Source of the DNA: Hirundichthys speculiger
Taxonomy: Eukaryota; Chordata; Actinopteri; Beloniformes; Exocoetidae
Length of the DNA: 64,000 nt
Direction: 5' to 3'
NCBI GenBank assembly: GCA_018398805.1
Contig: JAGFBZ010000853.1
Span: 436,501-500,500 of the forward strand
Both the position numbers and the translations under genes were made by a program. Position 1 is the stretch's first letter. Every line of letters begins with the position of its first letter. The notes under the pieces were generated by a model. That model was not told where the DNA came from. It saw nothing but the letters and a program-made list of their open reading frames with translations, and did no database searches. Of the stretch, positions 46,701 to 59,420 are shown one piece after another.

Positions 46701-49700
46701 TTAATATTTTTGGCTTTTCAAAAGTATTCAAGCAGTCTAATTTGATCAAACAAACTCAGAGGACTAACCCCCAGCATCTCAGAGCAAAGACGTATGCTCA
46801 ATTTATTATTATATACTTTGCAATTGTTTTAATCATTTCTTTTTGACTGAGTGGTGAATAACACATTTTTCTATATTATGATAAACTCATGATGCTGAAT
46901 TACTTTACTCTGACTTTAAAATATTTAGCTAGCAAACACTTTTAGACCAAACAATACTAGAAGTTTGCAAAGAGAAATGGAGACAAGAAAACTCCCTAAA
47001 GGATAGGAAAGCTGAAGTTCTTTAACAGCCAGGCAACAAATAGTGGAAGAATCAAAATCATCTTAGAACTGAACGATCGCATAAAGGTTATAAACCATCT
47101 CTCTGATGTCGGTCCAGTCATTTGTGGTTTACAGAGGAAAGATACACATGAAGCACCATCACATGTGTGGAGTATGCTAAAGGCTGTAGACCAAGACAGT
47201 TATGACTAATTTAGGAGCAGAAGAACTTGAAAAGCCTGCAACACTGAAGTCATATGTATGGGAGAATTTAAGTGTCCCTGTTAAATATAATGATGATGAT
47301 GGTCTATGGTAGACGCTGCAGCACAAGAAATCCATACAAGTCTGGCAACACATTTGAAGTCACGTCATCTAGGTCCATCAGTGCACCAGTCCTGGGGGAG
47401 AAACCCAACACTAACTTCTCACCGAGCTTCACACCAGCGTACTAAATCTACAAGGATGTTTATTACTGCAGACATGAGGCCATATTCTGGTGTGGAGTTT
47501 AAAGATATGGGGAAAGTGCTTGAGCCATGCAGTGTAATGGCTGCACATGATGCCTGGGAGTTCAGTTACTAGTGAGACAGCAGGGGACATAATGTCTGCA
47601 GACAATACAGGCATCCTGATCTTTATTAAAAAGAATATGTTAAAAGCTCATTGAAAGGTTTTTCAGTTTTTTTGTTAAATGGTTTTCTTTAACTTGCTAT
47701 TTTTTAAAGACAAAAGCTGTCATAAATCCTATGTATTGCACTTCAGTTTAAACATTTGAACATCCAAGAAACAAAGCTTTTGATTTTCCTTTTTTGTCCA
47801 TGAAGCATTTTCCTTCTTAATGTAACAGAAACTTATTTTGTCTTTTTTTTAATTCAATGTTCCAAACCCAATTCATAATTTAGGCCATCTGTGTCATATC
47901 TGTGACCCAAATTGAATTGTTCATGATGGAGCACAAATGAAAACATCATTAGTCATTCTCAAATAACCTGCATTTAAAAAGGTTTTAAAGCATAACCTTA
48001 AATATTTCTGATCTCGCTCACTCTGATCTCTTGACTGTTCATGCTCTATAATTCATGACACTCCAGATTGTTTCAATTTTGAAATATGTCTAGATATGTA
48101 TCAAAACTCCTTATACTTTTCATCCATGTGCGTATTCTTCAGCTACATTGATTATTAAGGATTTTGTGGAAACTTCACTTATTTTAAAAGAGTTGCATCT
48201 TTCCGATGTGTCAGTATAATGTCTTTTATGGCTCATAAGTAAGACTGGCCAGTAATTATGATCAACCACAAGATAAGATGTTATTCACTTTGGACCGCAC
48301 GTCCTCACGTAACACAAGTGTCATTTTAGAATGATTTAATCCAATAAGAATTCATATTCATGTGGTGTACACTTGGATAATAGGCACAGGAATGATGACA
48401 AGGCCAGAATGCTTCACTTGTTTATTTATACCTAACATTTTTGCTTTTATGACTCGATATCTTCTCTGAAAGGATACATTCAGATTTCTCCCCTCATGAC
48501 TCTAGGAACGACAGTCTTTTTCAGCTGCCACAACAGATCACTGTCATACGGCTTCATTGCTTCTAAGAATCATGAGGGCTGAGCGCTGGTTTATAGCACC
48601 TTTGTTATTAATATCATTCTTTGTCTCACTTTTCCTGTCTGAGAGAGGAATGCACTTCTATGTTTGGCCCAAAAGATCCTGCCCTGCTGTGCATCATTAA
48701 ATATCAATACGTGTTTACGAAGGCCCATAAATACTCGATATAGGGAAGAGGCATTGAAAGAGGGAGCCTAGTGTTTCTCCCATGAGAATGAAGATGGAGA
48801 GTGGGGAGGAGGAGAAGAAAAGAAGAGGAAAAGAGCACTGCAGGATTAGATTACTGCCCACCTGTTGCAGCTGTTGCTAGTTGTGGCTCTCTCTTTTTAT
48901 AACCAATGTGAAGTTTAATAATCTGTCCTGCAGTAAAGCTTCTGTTTTCAGCTGCATTAATTCATTATTTTATTAATGTTTACCAAGCAAGAGCACGACA
49001 CTCTGCTTCATATTTTTCCTGCAATCTATTATTCATGATTTGTAAATTCCCAAGAGGTTTTAGGATCACTGAGTTACAAAGTGGTGTAAAGGCAAACTAC
49101 GCAGTACAAACGGAACAAAAGGTCCTATAAAAGTACAACTCGAGTGACTGTGTGGCAGTTTATTTAGGGGAGAGTGGGCAGGAGGGGTTGTGCCCCAGCT
49201 CTGGCCTTTAAAAGATTAGCCCTTTGTCCACAAAAAGCAAAAGGGGCTATGTGGCCATGCAGGGGTGGGAGTGGGCTGCTCACTGGTTAAATATTGGAAG
49301 CCTTGGATCTCACGTCATTGTCTTGTTAGGAGTGCAGACACGGATCCTGGCAGCTAGACTGAGCTGGTACAAAAGCCGTCGCTGTCCGAAAAGCAGAGAT
49401 GGAGATGTATGGGTCCAAGAAGGGGGACTCGCCATTTGGGGTCCATGGGTGTAAAGCACATAGCAGGACAGATTGGACAGGAAACCAACCTAAACCCCCC
49501 CCATCAGCCTCTACTTTCTGTGTGTTTCTGTAATGTGACAGTGATAAACGGGACATAGAGCCATTCAGAACAACAAACAAACACTGCCTCATTTCCCCAA
49601 TGTGAGCAACTGCAGGCGTAAAAGACGTTCCATCCCACTAAATACTGGGCTCAATGCTGTTGCGGTGTGGACTCGACCCGTAACCCCCCCCCAGCCAAGA

Positions 49701-50860
49701 GGGGACAGCTCAGCTGGTTTTTTGTTTAATTTTGTTTAGTTTTTCTTTTAAGACAAATGTCATAAAAACCTCTTGGTGCTGCCATAAAATTAGCATCTCC
49801 AAGCTGATTACATTTCCCCTCTTCTCTCTTACTATTGTGCCTCTCAGTGACCCCCATCCCCGCCATTCACTTTTAGTCCTTTCACAAATTTATTGGCCAT
49901 CAGGAGAAAAGGTAACTCATGTAAGATTGTGCCCTTTGCCCTCCACTTCTCAAAGTGCCCTTTGCAACACTTGCCTTCTGTTAAGCCCCTTAAAAAAAAC
50001 AACTTGATAATGAAATAAATTTTAAAATGTTCCATGGAGAAGAAGACATTATTTTGATGTTCACGTGAAAGCTTGTAACAGGAGGCAGCTTGTTTCCAAT
50101 GTTTCACAAAGCTGGACTCATAGACGAATGTCATCAGGACTGAAGCTGACTGGTGGGTTGCTGTACTTCATTGAAGCATGAAAGCAAAGAACTTGTCATC
50201 CTTAATGTTTCTATACCATAAACACCTACAGAATGAAGGTGTATCATTGAATAGACTTGCTTTGATAAATGCTTTTTATTACTCAGAATCATAAATTGTT
50301 TGTGTAGTTGATGTGATGCAGAGCTTTCATATGGCCAGTCTCTGTTCGCCAAACTCATGCTGTATTTTTGTGAGGATAGTAATCTTATATTGCTGTTACC
50401 AGCAGAAAGCTACACCTATATAAGTGAATCTTGGCATGCAGCATCGTGGCTTGACCACTGCATTAGCAGTACCAATGCACATGCTGTACTGAATGCTATA
50501 GAAATTCTGTAACTGTTGCTGGATCTTGAAAGTCTACATGAACGGTTCTGGTAGGTGTAAGATTAATTTGAAGTGAGCAAAATTTTCAAATGCTGATCTT
50601 TTGTCACATTTCATGGAAACTGATGTTCTTGTAGATAATACATATATATACCTTGATCTGCTATTTCGTATTCAGATGTTAATTGTAATGAGTTGTCCCA
50701 CTCTAAAAACCTTTGTGCTATGTATGACAATATTGTGGGTGTGAGGCAAAGACTGACAACATAAAACCAGGTTAGAATAAGCATGTGGTGGTCCAGCATG
50801 CAGAAGCTAGAACAGGCACAAAGATACAAGCAGGTAGATGTAGTTAAAGTTAAATTGTCC
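46700..50860. other. Intergenic, no gene seen
   Basis: No supported gene. The part from 46740 to 47600 may contain a decayed transposase, but no motif is clear. The part from 47880 to 49170 is repeat-poor, with many TAAT and ATTA sites, and could contain regulatory DNA. Confidence 0.4.
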
Positions 50861-51054
50861 CTTTCGAGTCTTGGAACCACTCAAGGTGCTTTTACAGTAC
50901 AAAGCAGCTTTCTCCTACTGTCACATACACCCTCACACACAGAGACTTTGTATTAGATTATCAGAATTATTCCTATGCTTACTCCTATTATTCATATAAT
51001 AACTCCCGTAAATTCAAATTTACACGTAGCCTAGGCAGGATTTAGTATTACAAG

Positions 51055-51222
51055 TTACTATAAACAGCATGTTTTTGGACGGTGGGAGAAAAGCGTAGTA
51101 CCCACAGACATGGAGAACCTATAAACTCCACATAGAAAGGCCCAGCTGATCCAAGATCCAACTGAATCTAGTTGCTGTGAGGTGTCAGTACTAACCACTG
51201 CACTACTGTGCTGCCTGTTACA
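51055..51222 (-). repeat. High-copy dispersed repeat, copy 4
   Basis: Reverse orientation of the family at 9350: catgtttttggacggtggga, a ctccacatagaaaggccc phrase, then gttgctgtgaggtgtcagta and ctaaccactgcactactgtg. Confidence 0.7.
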
Positions 51223-51224
51223 AA

Positions 51225-51780
51225 GAATACAGGAGCAGGAGCCAACAACACCATAGTAGAACCTGCAGAAGGAGAAGGGAGAAAGACTCCAGAGCATAGA
51301 TAATGTTATTGCTATTGAATGATCCAGGATAATATAAAGCTTTTTTTAAAAAGGAAGGTCTTAAGCTCAACCTCAGATGTAGAGAGGGTGTCTGTTGAGG
51401 GAGTCAACTGGAAGTTGAATTCATAATAGGAGCCTGATAGCTAAAGGCTCTGCCACCTTTTCTAGACCTACAGACTCTTTATACACAACACAAGATACAA
51501 ATATGCCATTTAGTAAATTGCTAAACATGATCGGGCTATGAGATCGGATTTAATGGCTGAAAAGCAGATGAGAAATAATGTTATTGGCTTCTGGACTGAG
51601 GTCAGAGCTCTGAAGAGGGCCAACAAATTACTTCTTAGTGTTGTCGATGGTGTCTCTGGGGCTGGTAACATAGCAACATGCCGTATTTAATTGTATTAAG
51701 AGTGAGCCCTAGAAAGTGTGAGGTGTTTTCCCACAAAGTGTGATAGTGAAATCATGTGTTGGGTAAAATACATGGATGAG
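51225..51780 (-). pseudogene. LINE (L2/Rex1-like) ORF2 3' end relic
   Basis: On the minus strand this segment aligns by eye with the plus-strand LINE 3' end at 54500-54720: the shared phrases include agaaaaggtgg.agag..ttt, agctatcagg and catctgaggttgagctt. It covers the C-terminal reverse-transcriptase tail and part of the 3' UTR. It is broken by many indels. Confidence 0.6.
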
Positions 51781-51834
51781 TAAAAACAGCACTGGATGCA
51801 CTAATATGTTTACTCCTTAACAAATAATTTCAAA

Positions 51835-52310
51835 ATGTGGGGGGACCCACCCCACCCAAACATAATGGTTGTCCCACCTATGCATCCTATTATTCTATTT
51901 TATTATTATATGCCCAAGCCAATATATTGGCCAAGGAAATTCTGCATGTACTCACTTGATGTTAAGTTCAGTCTCATCAATGCTTATTGCACTCCTCTGT
52001 ATACTGCTCCCCTGTGGTCAAAATTCAGAAATGCAAGTATGCAGACACTTCAGGTTGCTTATGATAATGTTCTCAGGATGTTCCAGGTCCTGTAGTGCAA
52101 GTGATATGTTGAGTAATTCACACATCAGGACCTGTCAGTCAGTGATGCCATACCAGTCTCTGCTGTGGAAACAGTTGGTTAAAGAACTTTTATAAGAGGT
52201 GTTGTACCTTCTTTTATGTAGGCTGTTTGTCCTATTTTTGTTACCTGTTGTTTTATATTCTTTTCAACAGAACATTGTGTCTGATGAATAAAATAAAGAA
52301 AGTGAAGTAA
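51835..52310 (+). pseudogene. Second LINE type, reverse transcriptase C-terminal relic
   Basis: Plus-strand frames carry INAYCTPLYTAPLWSKFRNA, a LQVAYDNVLRM segment and an SASDML block. This resembles the post-polymerase region (an F..YC...Y...LW....K..L..L.VAYND..R pattern) of a different fish non-LTR element from the one at 53853. A purine-rich tail (aataaaataaagaaagtgaa) ends it at about 52310. It is 5'-truncated, as is usual for LINE copies. Confidence 0.65.
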
Positions 52311-52319
52311 AGTAATTAT

Positions 52320-53100
52320 TTGTGTTTATTTTGAGGTGAAAGCCACATGTCTTTTGTTTTAAACCTCAGTCCAACTATTTGAAAACCCATGGGCAAGTGA
52401 GTTAGCAACTGAAAATGCCTCTGAACAGATTAACCACACTGTCTTTGTGTCTTGGAAAATCTCAGCTGCAGAAAAAGTTTCCCTTTCAGCAAAATGCTGT
52501 TTGTGAAAATGTCATAGCAGCACAGACTGAAATATAATCCCATTAACTCTGAATGGCAGGTCTGTTACTCTGTTACATAATGTGTCTCGCTTGGCATGGA
52601 TAATCACCATCTCAGTGGAAATGGCGCAGAGATAAAGGGATTTGGATTGCCCTAGCATCATTATGGATGAAATAATATGGCTGGTGGGACCATAAGCACC
52701 TCCAGAAAAGTTTGGACTGTCTACTTCCTCTGATTTAAAATGTCATCTAAGGTGAGTGATTGCTGACAAAATAACTTAATTACATGCCAAAAAATATTTA
52801 TGTCATTTCACTGGAGATATGTGCTTTGTTTTATTTGATAGAGGAAAAAATTGGAAAATTGGGCATTAAGAAGGACTATTTTAAATTAATGATCAGCATG
52901 CAGTGTCTTTCTCATTAAAGGACTGAACATGTGCTTCATGGGCAATGTCTGCATATGAAATAAAAGAACACTGAAGGAAACCAGTAACAACAGGAAGATG
53001 AGGAGGCATTATTGTTGAGACACTGTAAAATACAAAATATAATAATTCAAATATCATAAGCCTGTATTTGATTAAATTCTGAAAGTGAGATGTTTTACCA
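52320..53100. other. Intergenic, no gene seen
   Basis: No coding or element-specific signal was found. Confidence 0.4.
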
Positions 53101-53109
53101 TTTGATAAA

Positions 53110-53767
53110 AACCATTAGCTCATTTTGAATCTTATGCCAGGAACATGTCTAAAATTGTTGGGGCATTCATAATAAAATGCCAGAAAGGTTAATGGTATTA
53201 TAAACAAAGCACCTAGAACCTGAAAGAAAGCTGTTCCGTTGGGCCAAAGCTGAAAAATCAATATTGAATGCTCATGATCTACGGCCCCCAGGCAACACTG
53301 CATTAAAAACGAGCATGGTTGTGTGATAGAAAATCATTGTATGGGCTCAGGAGTCACATTTGCCATGCCATCCACATGTTAAAGCTCTGTCTGATTTTTA
53401 TAAGTGCTCCATAGGCATTATTGCATCTGTTATGGTCTGGGGGTGCGGTTGTGGAATGGACAGGAAGCACATCTGGAAAGGAAACATCAATGTTCAAATG
53501 TATATGGAGGTTTTAAACCAATACATGCTCCACACAATGTCTTTTTTTCAGGCACGCCCTTGTATCTAATGAAAAATAATGTTCAATTACATATTACATC
53601 CATCATAAAAGCATGATTTCATAGCAGAAGAGTCTGGCTGCTGAACTGGCTTGCCTGCTGTCCAGAGCTTTCACCAACTGAAAACATTTGGTGCTTAATG
53701 AAACAATTAAAAAAATAGATAACAAAGAAGTCCCAGGACTGTTGAACATTTGAAACCTTATATCAGT

Positions 53768-53768
<1 letters not shown>
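53110..53768 (+). pseudogene. Mariner-like transposase relic
   Basis: Plus-strand DNA retains ordered phrases of a fish Tc1/mariner transposase gene: caggcaacactgcattaaaa; ggtctgggggtgcggttgtg; the loop before the second catalytic residue (atgctccacacaatgtcttt); gaactggcttgcctgctgtc and cagagctttcaccaactgaa (the PS.ELSPTEN-type motif); then gactgttgaacatttgaaac. The gene is then cut by a CT microsatellite. Several in-frame stops and a deletion between about 53310 and 53420 make it non-functional. Confidence 0.75.

Positions 53769-53852
<84 letters not shown>
53769..53852. repeat. (CT)n microsatellite
   Basis: About 41 perfect CT units join the mariner relic on the left to a LINE fragment on the right. 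Confidence 0.97.
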
Positions 53853-53856
<4 letters not shown>

Positions 53857-54790
53857 TTTTAGTGTAAATAATGATTGTTTCATTTGTATTAGGACCAGTT
53901 TCGGAGTACCACAGGGTTCTGTTCTTGGACCAATACTTTTCTTCTTATATATGCTGCCTTTACGAAAAGTCACTACAAAACATGATACCAATTTTCACTG
54001 TTACACGAATGGTACCCAACTGTATTTGCACTTGTGACCACATGAAGCTATTAAAATAGCCTTATTGGATACATGCGGTAAAGATTCAAAGGTCTGGATA
54101 ACTGTTAGTTTCCTGCTTCTTAATTCAGATAAAGCTGAAGTAATTCTAAATGGTCCCAAGCACCTCCAACAGGCACTTTTGAGCTGTACGGTTAATTTAT
54201 ATCACATTTCCTTTGCCTCTAGCTCTACTGTTGGAGTCTTGGTGTAATTTGTTTTTTTAATCAATTTTTTTTTTACAACCTTCGACTTGCTTTCCCCATG
54301 AAATGGGGTCCAGAACGTTACAGCACAAGTATTAACTAGAACTAGGAGCAGAGAACACATTGGCTCCTAATTAAAATTAGAATTCAATTCAAAATATTAC
54401 CTTTACAAAGCCTTGAACAATAAAGCTGCAACATATCTTAAAAACCTCATAGTTCCATACCATCTTAGTAGAACACTGCTCTCTAAATGCAGGTTTACTT
54501 GCTGTTCCAAGAGTCTGTATGTCTAGAAAAGGTGGTAGAGATTTTAGCTATCAGGTTCCTTATTATGACATCAACTTTCAGTTGATTCCCTCATCAGACT
54601 CCTTCTAAACATCTGAGGTTGAGCTTCCTTTTTAATAAAGCTTTTGATTCTGTAGTCATCACTTAGTTATGCTACTGTAAGCTGCAGCTGCTAGGGAGAT
54701 TCCCATAATGCACTGAGCATATTCACCCTGTCTCTCTCATCTCAGTTTAAGATTGTTCTGTATCATTTAATACCACTAAGATTGTTTATC
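53853..54790 (+). pseudogene. LINE (L2/Rex1-like) reverse transcriptase relic
   Basis: A plus-strand segment keeps the reverse-transcriptase palm with [20 protein letters not shown], followed by [14 protein letters not shown]. In the latter the catalytic pair normally written YADD has become YTNG, so the enzyme is dead. Later fragments (LLLNSDKAEVILNGPKHL and a SSSTVGVLV block) and the 3' tail to about 54790 follow. It is the same family as 51225-51780 but opposite in strand. Frameshifts and deletions interrupt it after 54250. Confidence 0.82.
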
Positions 54791-54794
54791 TTGA

Positions 54795-54940
54795 GCTGGG
54801 CCTTTCTGGGCGGAGTTTGCATGTTCTCCCTGTGTCTATGTGGGTTTCTTCCAGGTACTCCAGTTTCCTCCCACAGCACAAAAACATGCTGTTAAGGCTA
54901 ATAGGGGCTACCTGACTACCAATGGAATATCACCTGTAAG
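54795..54940 (+). repeat. High-copy dispersed repeat, copy 5
   Basis: Forward copy: ctttctgggcggagtttgca, tgttctccctgtgtctatg, tcctcccacagcacaaaaac. It immediately follows the LINE 3' end. Confidence 0.75.
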
Positions 54941-54944
54941 ATAT

Positions 54945-55660
54945 TACAGGTCGATATTCTTCCCCCTTTTTTTTTTCATACCCTCCCGCTAAATCGCCAC
55001 CTTCCAAGTCAGCGTGAGTCTGCATAGTCGCTTCAAAACTGGAAGCTTACATGACATGCAAAAGCCCCAAATGCGGCAGTAATGCTGATTGAAGTTAGTT
55101 TCCTAGGTTTAAAAGCAATTAAAGCAAAATTTCTTTCTTTCAAGGTCAGAATTCAAGCTAATGCGTAACCAAACTAAATGTAGTTTGTATTTCAAGCAGC
55201 TGCAGGAGGGACACATTAGGTTGTTAAGACTGGGGTGTTACATTGATATACGCATTTCATGGGGAAAGCAAGGGTTAAAGAGTGAAAGCGTATTTACACA
55301 TTGTGATGCAAAGGAACAGGAGGGTTAAACTAGGTTCTGCTTTGATGCTGCATCTTTCAGAACATGGACCCCCAAAGGGGCTAAGTGCGGCATGGCCCAG
55401 GGACTGGGTCAGTGCCACATTGTCAGTGGGATTGTGGGATCTGCTTTTCAGCCCAAAGAATATGGACAAGGGTTTGGGAAGGGTTGGAGGAAAGGCTCAC
55501 ATGCAAGGAGGATGGTGATCAAAATAGAAAGAGTGATGATGTAGCAAATCAGAACACTTTCTTAGACAATGTGTGGACAACATCCTTCCTACACATAAGT
55601 AGTTTTTTTATTCTCCACCTGAGTCTGTAATGATACAGTTGTATGAAAAAGATAATAATA
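54945..55660. other. Intergenic, no gene seen
   Basis: The stretch 55280-55520 is relatively GC-rich and open in several frames, but no domain or splice context supports a gene. Confidence 0.4.
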
Positions 55661-55662
55661 TA

Positions 55663-55940
55663 TACAGTCATGAAAAAAATTATTAGACCACCCTTGTTTT
55701 CTTCAGTTTCTTGTTTATTTTAATGCCTGGTACAACTAAAGGTACATTTGTTTGGACAAACATAACGATAACCACAAAGATTGCTCATAAGAGTTTTATT
55801 TAAGAGCTGATATCTTACCATTTTCCATGGTTTTCTTGATAATAACCTAAATCACTTAAGTTTTTACATCAATAGCTATGGCCTTGTACTGCCAAAAACA
55901 CTGCTTTTATGCATTCAGTGTTTTCTTTTCTGTCTGTTTA
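55663..55940 (+). mobile_element. Tc1/mariner terminal region
   Basis: Begins atacagtcatgaaaaaaatt and attagaccacccttgttttc and continues with phrases typical of one well-preserved fish mariner family, including tgatatcttaccattttcca. It ends in an AT microsatellite (55937-55980) with no transposase following, so it is a truncated copy. Confidence 0.75.
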
Positions 55941-56017
55941 TATATATATATATCTATATATATATAGATATATATATATCTTAAAATTAGTTAAATGCAT
56001 CTTCAGATGAACATCAA

Positions 56018-56499
56018 CTAGGGCGTTATTATCACTAACTCATTAATTTATTAACAGCAACTTTTATTTTATCGCGCATTAGCACATGTTGCTCACATGC
56101 TTTTGTTTTGAAAAGTCTGTTGCTGGTTGCTGCGGAACCAGAAAAGAATTGGTGGAAAAACATGTAGAAAAGGTAGACTTTTTTTTTTTTTCCACAAAAA
56201 AACAGGATGACATTAATGCCTTGGCAGTGGCAATAAGATTTTTTTTTATTTTACATTTTTTTTAATGAAATTTACACTAAATATGTGTTACTGACAAGAG
56301 CAAATGTTAAAGTGGTTGCACACAAATGTTATGGCACTTTAGTTCATATGGCAGCAAAACATTAAAATAAAAGTGACCTTTGCACTACTTTTGAATTAAT
56401 TATTTGATTTTGCATATACAATGTAATTAATCATGATTTATCACAGAAATCATGTGATTAATCACAATTAAAAATTTTAATCATTGCCCAGCCCTAACA
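56018..56499. mobile_element. Putative MITE with AGGGC-type ends
   Basis: The left end tagggcgttattatcacta and the right end, read inward (agggctgggcaatgattaaa), share an outer AGGGC. The right half (tgattaatcacaattaaaaa) matches a common fish repeat that ends in ttgcccagccct. The inner sequence has no open frame. The call rests mostly on the right end. Confidence 0.5.
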
Positions 56500-56559
56500 A
56501 CCTATGACATATTCAACCATGTCATTATTCAGCAAAAAACTAAACCAATATATATTAAA

Positions 56560-57440
56560 AAAATTTTTTGAAAGATTCAATAGTTGGTAGAAACACCTTT
56601 AGCAGCAATGAATCGAAGTTATAATATTTGGTGTGATATTATCAAATTTTGGCCCACGCATTTAAAAAGATGTTTAAAACTGACTGAAGTTTACAGGCGT
56701 TTTGTTCGTGCTCAGCTCCTGTGTCTTATGTTCCAGTCACAGCATTTTAATCAGCTCACAGTTTGGACTTTGAGGTCATTGCAGCAAATTGATTTTTTTT
56801 TTTTTTTCAGCCATTCTGTTGTAGATTTACTGGTTTCTGTGGGAATCATTGTCCTGTTGCATGACCCACTTTAAGTTAAACTTTAGCTGTCAGACAGATG
56901 GGGTCACATTTGACTCTAGAATACTTTGTCACGGAGGGGAGCTGATGGTTGACTCAAAGACTGCAAAGTGTCCAGGTCCTGAGACTCCAAAACAATCCAA
57001 TATCATCATCTCAATGTTCTTGACAGATGCTATCTATTTGCTCATAAACTGTGTTTGGTTTCTTTTAAACCTGTCACAGTACAATATGGCTAAACATCTC
57101 CACTTTGGTCTTATCTATCCAAACAACATTGTTGCAGCATTCCAGAACAATTTTGGTTTGTTGTGATGCCATAAATGTAAGCGGTACTACAGAGTCCTTT
57201 TTTATAAACGAGCTTGTCTCTCAAAAAAACAACCCATACTTGTCTTTTTTTTTTTTTTTTTTTTTGCAAAATGGTAATAGGCCTATCATTAACTTTATCA
57301 AACTAACTGAAGTCTGGGATGTACTGAACAATGTGATCTTGGAGTGAACCTGCTGGGAAATATAAGTCTGGCAACTGGCAACATTATTCGAATGTTTGAA
57401 TGTTTTGTACTCATGACACCTGATGATGAACTAATCAAGA
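56560..57440 (-). mobile_element. Tc1/mariner relic, minus strand
   Basis: Contains ordered complement phrases of a fish Tc1/mariner transposase gene: gggaatcattgtcctgttgc; ctgtcagacagatggggtca; ctctagaatactttgtcacg; a tatggctaaacatctccact phrase; and ctttggtcttatctatccaa, which encodes the DE-K region on the minus strand. The expected GGG-type motif near 57000 is deleted. Decayed. Confidence 0.75.
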
Positions 57441-57444
57441 GGAT

Positions 57445-58060
57445 TTGAGCTGAAAGTATGTTTTTAACACACTGCCTCTGCTTCTCAGCTCAGTTTTTGT
57501 TGAATAAATAACATAATTCAACATTCCATGTGCTGTTGCTAATATGAGTTTATATTTAACTAATTTCAAGACAAGCTTAAGAGCAAATTAATTTTATTAT
57601 GTCTTGAAATGTAAAACCTTAGAACTGGAAAGAGCGTGTTACTTTCTTTTTGACATGACCGTGCCTACAGGCAGCAGAGATAACATTGCAAATTTTAATG
57701 GAAAAAGTATTTTTATTTTTATTGTATGAATCTGTTGTTCAAGTGTTTATACTTCTGTTTTCATACATGTTTTAATGTTTCTAATCATTTATATGTGTGA
57801 GTCATTTCAATTTTAATTTGTTATACATTTTTGGACATTCCCTTTTTGTTAGAAGTTACAGTTAAATTTTTTGTAATGAGATTCTTTATCCTGCTGAGAT
57901 CAGCAAATGTTTAAATAAAACATGCAGAAGACAACAAGTTTTGGAGCGTGATTAACTCACCAGACAGATAACAAGCTGATTATGTAAGGCGAGTGTTAGA
58001 TAGGCCTTTGTCTACCAATATTAATTCAGTTAGAAAACACAATTCTGTGACAGCTCAGTC
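57445..58060. other. Intergenic, no gene seen
   Basis: No coding or element-specific signal was found. Confidence 0.4.
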
Positions 58061-58061
58061 C

Positions 58062-58445
58062 CCACCAGTTTAAAAATCCTATCTGCGACCCCTGTATTGC
58101 TATATTCTCCCCAATTAGTCTCCAAGAAACGGAGGAACTGGGGTATATAGCTAGGGAACGTAGCAAAGGACCAAAGATAGATTTTAAAATCTGGCACAGC
58201 TAGCCCCCCTTGGTTTTCTTTTTCTCACTGGAGAGTTCTAAGTTTTAGGCAAGGCCTTTTTCCTTTCCATATAAACTTAGAAACCAGTGACTGAAGCTTC
58301 TCCCAGTATCCCAAAGGGGGAGCAAGAGGAATCATGGAAGCGTAAAAGTTAACACGGGGAAGTATGTCCATTTTAACTATTGCTATTCGAGCTTGTAGGG
58401 AATTTGGAAGATTCGACCAGCGCTCAAAGTCCTTCTTGCTCTGAT
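58062..58445 (-). pseudogene. L1-clade LINE ORF2 C-terminal relic
   Basis: On the minus strand the segment reads SKKDFERWSNLPNSLQARIA, then IVKMDILPRVNFYASMIPL, then a FIWKGKRPCLKL block and a QGGLAVPDFKIYLWSFA block. This is the region just after the reverse-transcriptase palm in vertebrate L1 ORF2 (LPLSL.GRI...KM..LP...Y....IP...FIW....P......L......GGL..P....Y). Only one stop was noted in about 120 residues, so it is younger than the other LINE relics, but it is short and truncated at both ends. Confidence 0.8.
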
Positions 58446-58966
58446 TGTATATACCTTCTTTATTGTAATGGGTATAATAACATATATCCTGGTGAATGCT
58501 TCAACACATAGTGTGAGAAGTTGTAGATTAAACCATATTTACTTTGAAAACTGTGTATATGACTCCAAGAAAAAAAAAACTTTTTCAGCTGAAACGAAGA
58601 ACAAGATCAGGGTTGGTTCATTCTTTTATCTATTGTGCGATAATTGGTTGAGTAAATATTTAATAATAGACGTACAGTGAATATTTCTTTCTTAGAGATA
58701 AATTCATCTGAAAATAATTGCTTTTATTTGCATAAAGAGAGAAATCAAGAATCTGAGTACATTTCTAAAATGCATGCTAAATGACAAAATATAGACTCTT
58801 TACATAATAAATCCATAATGATTCTATAATGAAAAGAAGCAACAGTCCCTGGAAATCTTCTCTCTCCACTTGTTCTCAGTGTGGTGAACTTCTATTTGAA
58901 ATCTGCATTAAAGCTTAAAGGGGAAAATAAAGCTGTTGTTTTTTTCAAGTTTCTATAATATTACAG

Positions 58967-59420
58967 GATGTTTTTGTGTGGTGCGACTTTGTACCTGTTT
59001 GAAACAACTGTCAGAGGAAGGTCACTCCACAGAACAGATTGCAAGAGCAGCTTTTGAGGAATTAATGCGCTCTCTAGTGGCTGAGCTTGAACAGGTCATC
59101 TCTGCTGGGACAGTGTGTTTCCTACTGTAGGGGTCTACAGTGTTGTGAAGCTGAACTCATAATTTATTTGACATTTATTTCACTCACACAGATACTTGAC
59201 AAGGTAAGTATCATATCTCTATGTGATTGCATTTATCTACATGCTTTTTTTGTTCCGCTGTTAAAATAGTTTTGATTGATAGTTTTATACCGTAGTTATT
59301 TTAATGTTGGTGACTGATTTTTTTCTTTTTTTTTTCTTAATCTGTCCCAACATACAGTACACAGAAGCTCCCAGTCCCAGACCTCTCTCTGCTCTGCCCA
59401 AGGCCAAAACATTCATTTAA
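58967..59420 (+). CDS. Candidate 3' exons of an unrecognised gene
   Basis: Three exon-like segments on the plus strand join in phase 0. Exon a, 58967-59094, follows a T-rich tract and ATTACAG and encodes LSEEGHSTEQIARAAFEELM with RSLVAELEQ before a GT donor (gtcatc, weak). Exon b, 59192-59203, is 12 nt (ILDK) between CACACAG and a consensus GTAAGT. Exon c, 59358-59420, follows a pyrimidine tract and ATACAG and encodes YTEAPSPRPLSALPKAKTFI and a stop. The joined tail reads as an amphipathic helix followed by a Pro-rich end. A nearer acceptor (ACTGTCAG, 59008-59015) could shorten exon a. I found no upstream exons or domain and do not recognise the protein; chance is a real alternative. Confidence 0.35.

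Noticed and set aside
53603..53857. Arg-Glu repeat protein on the minus strand
   Set aside because: It is a reading of the CT microsatellite.
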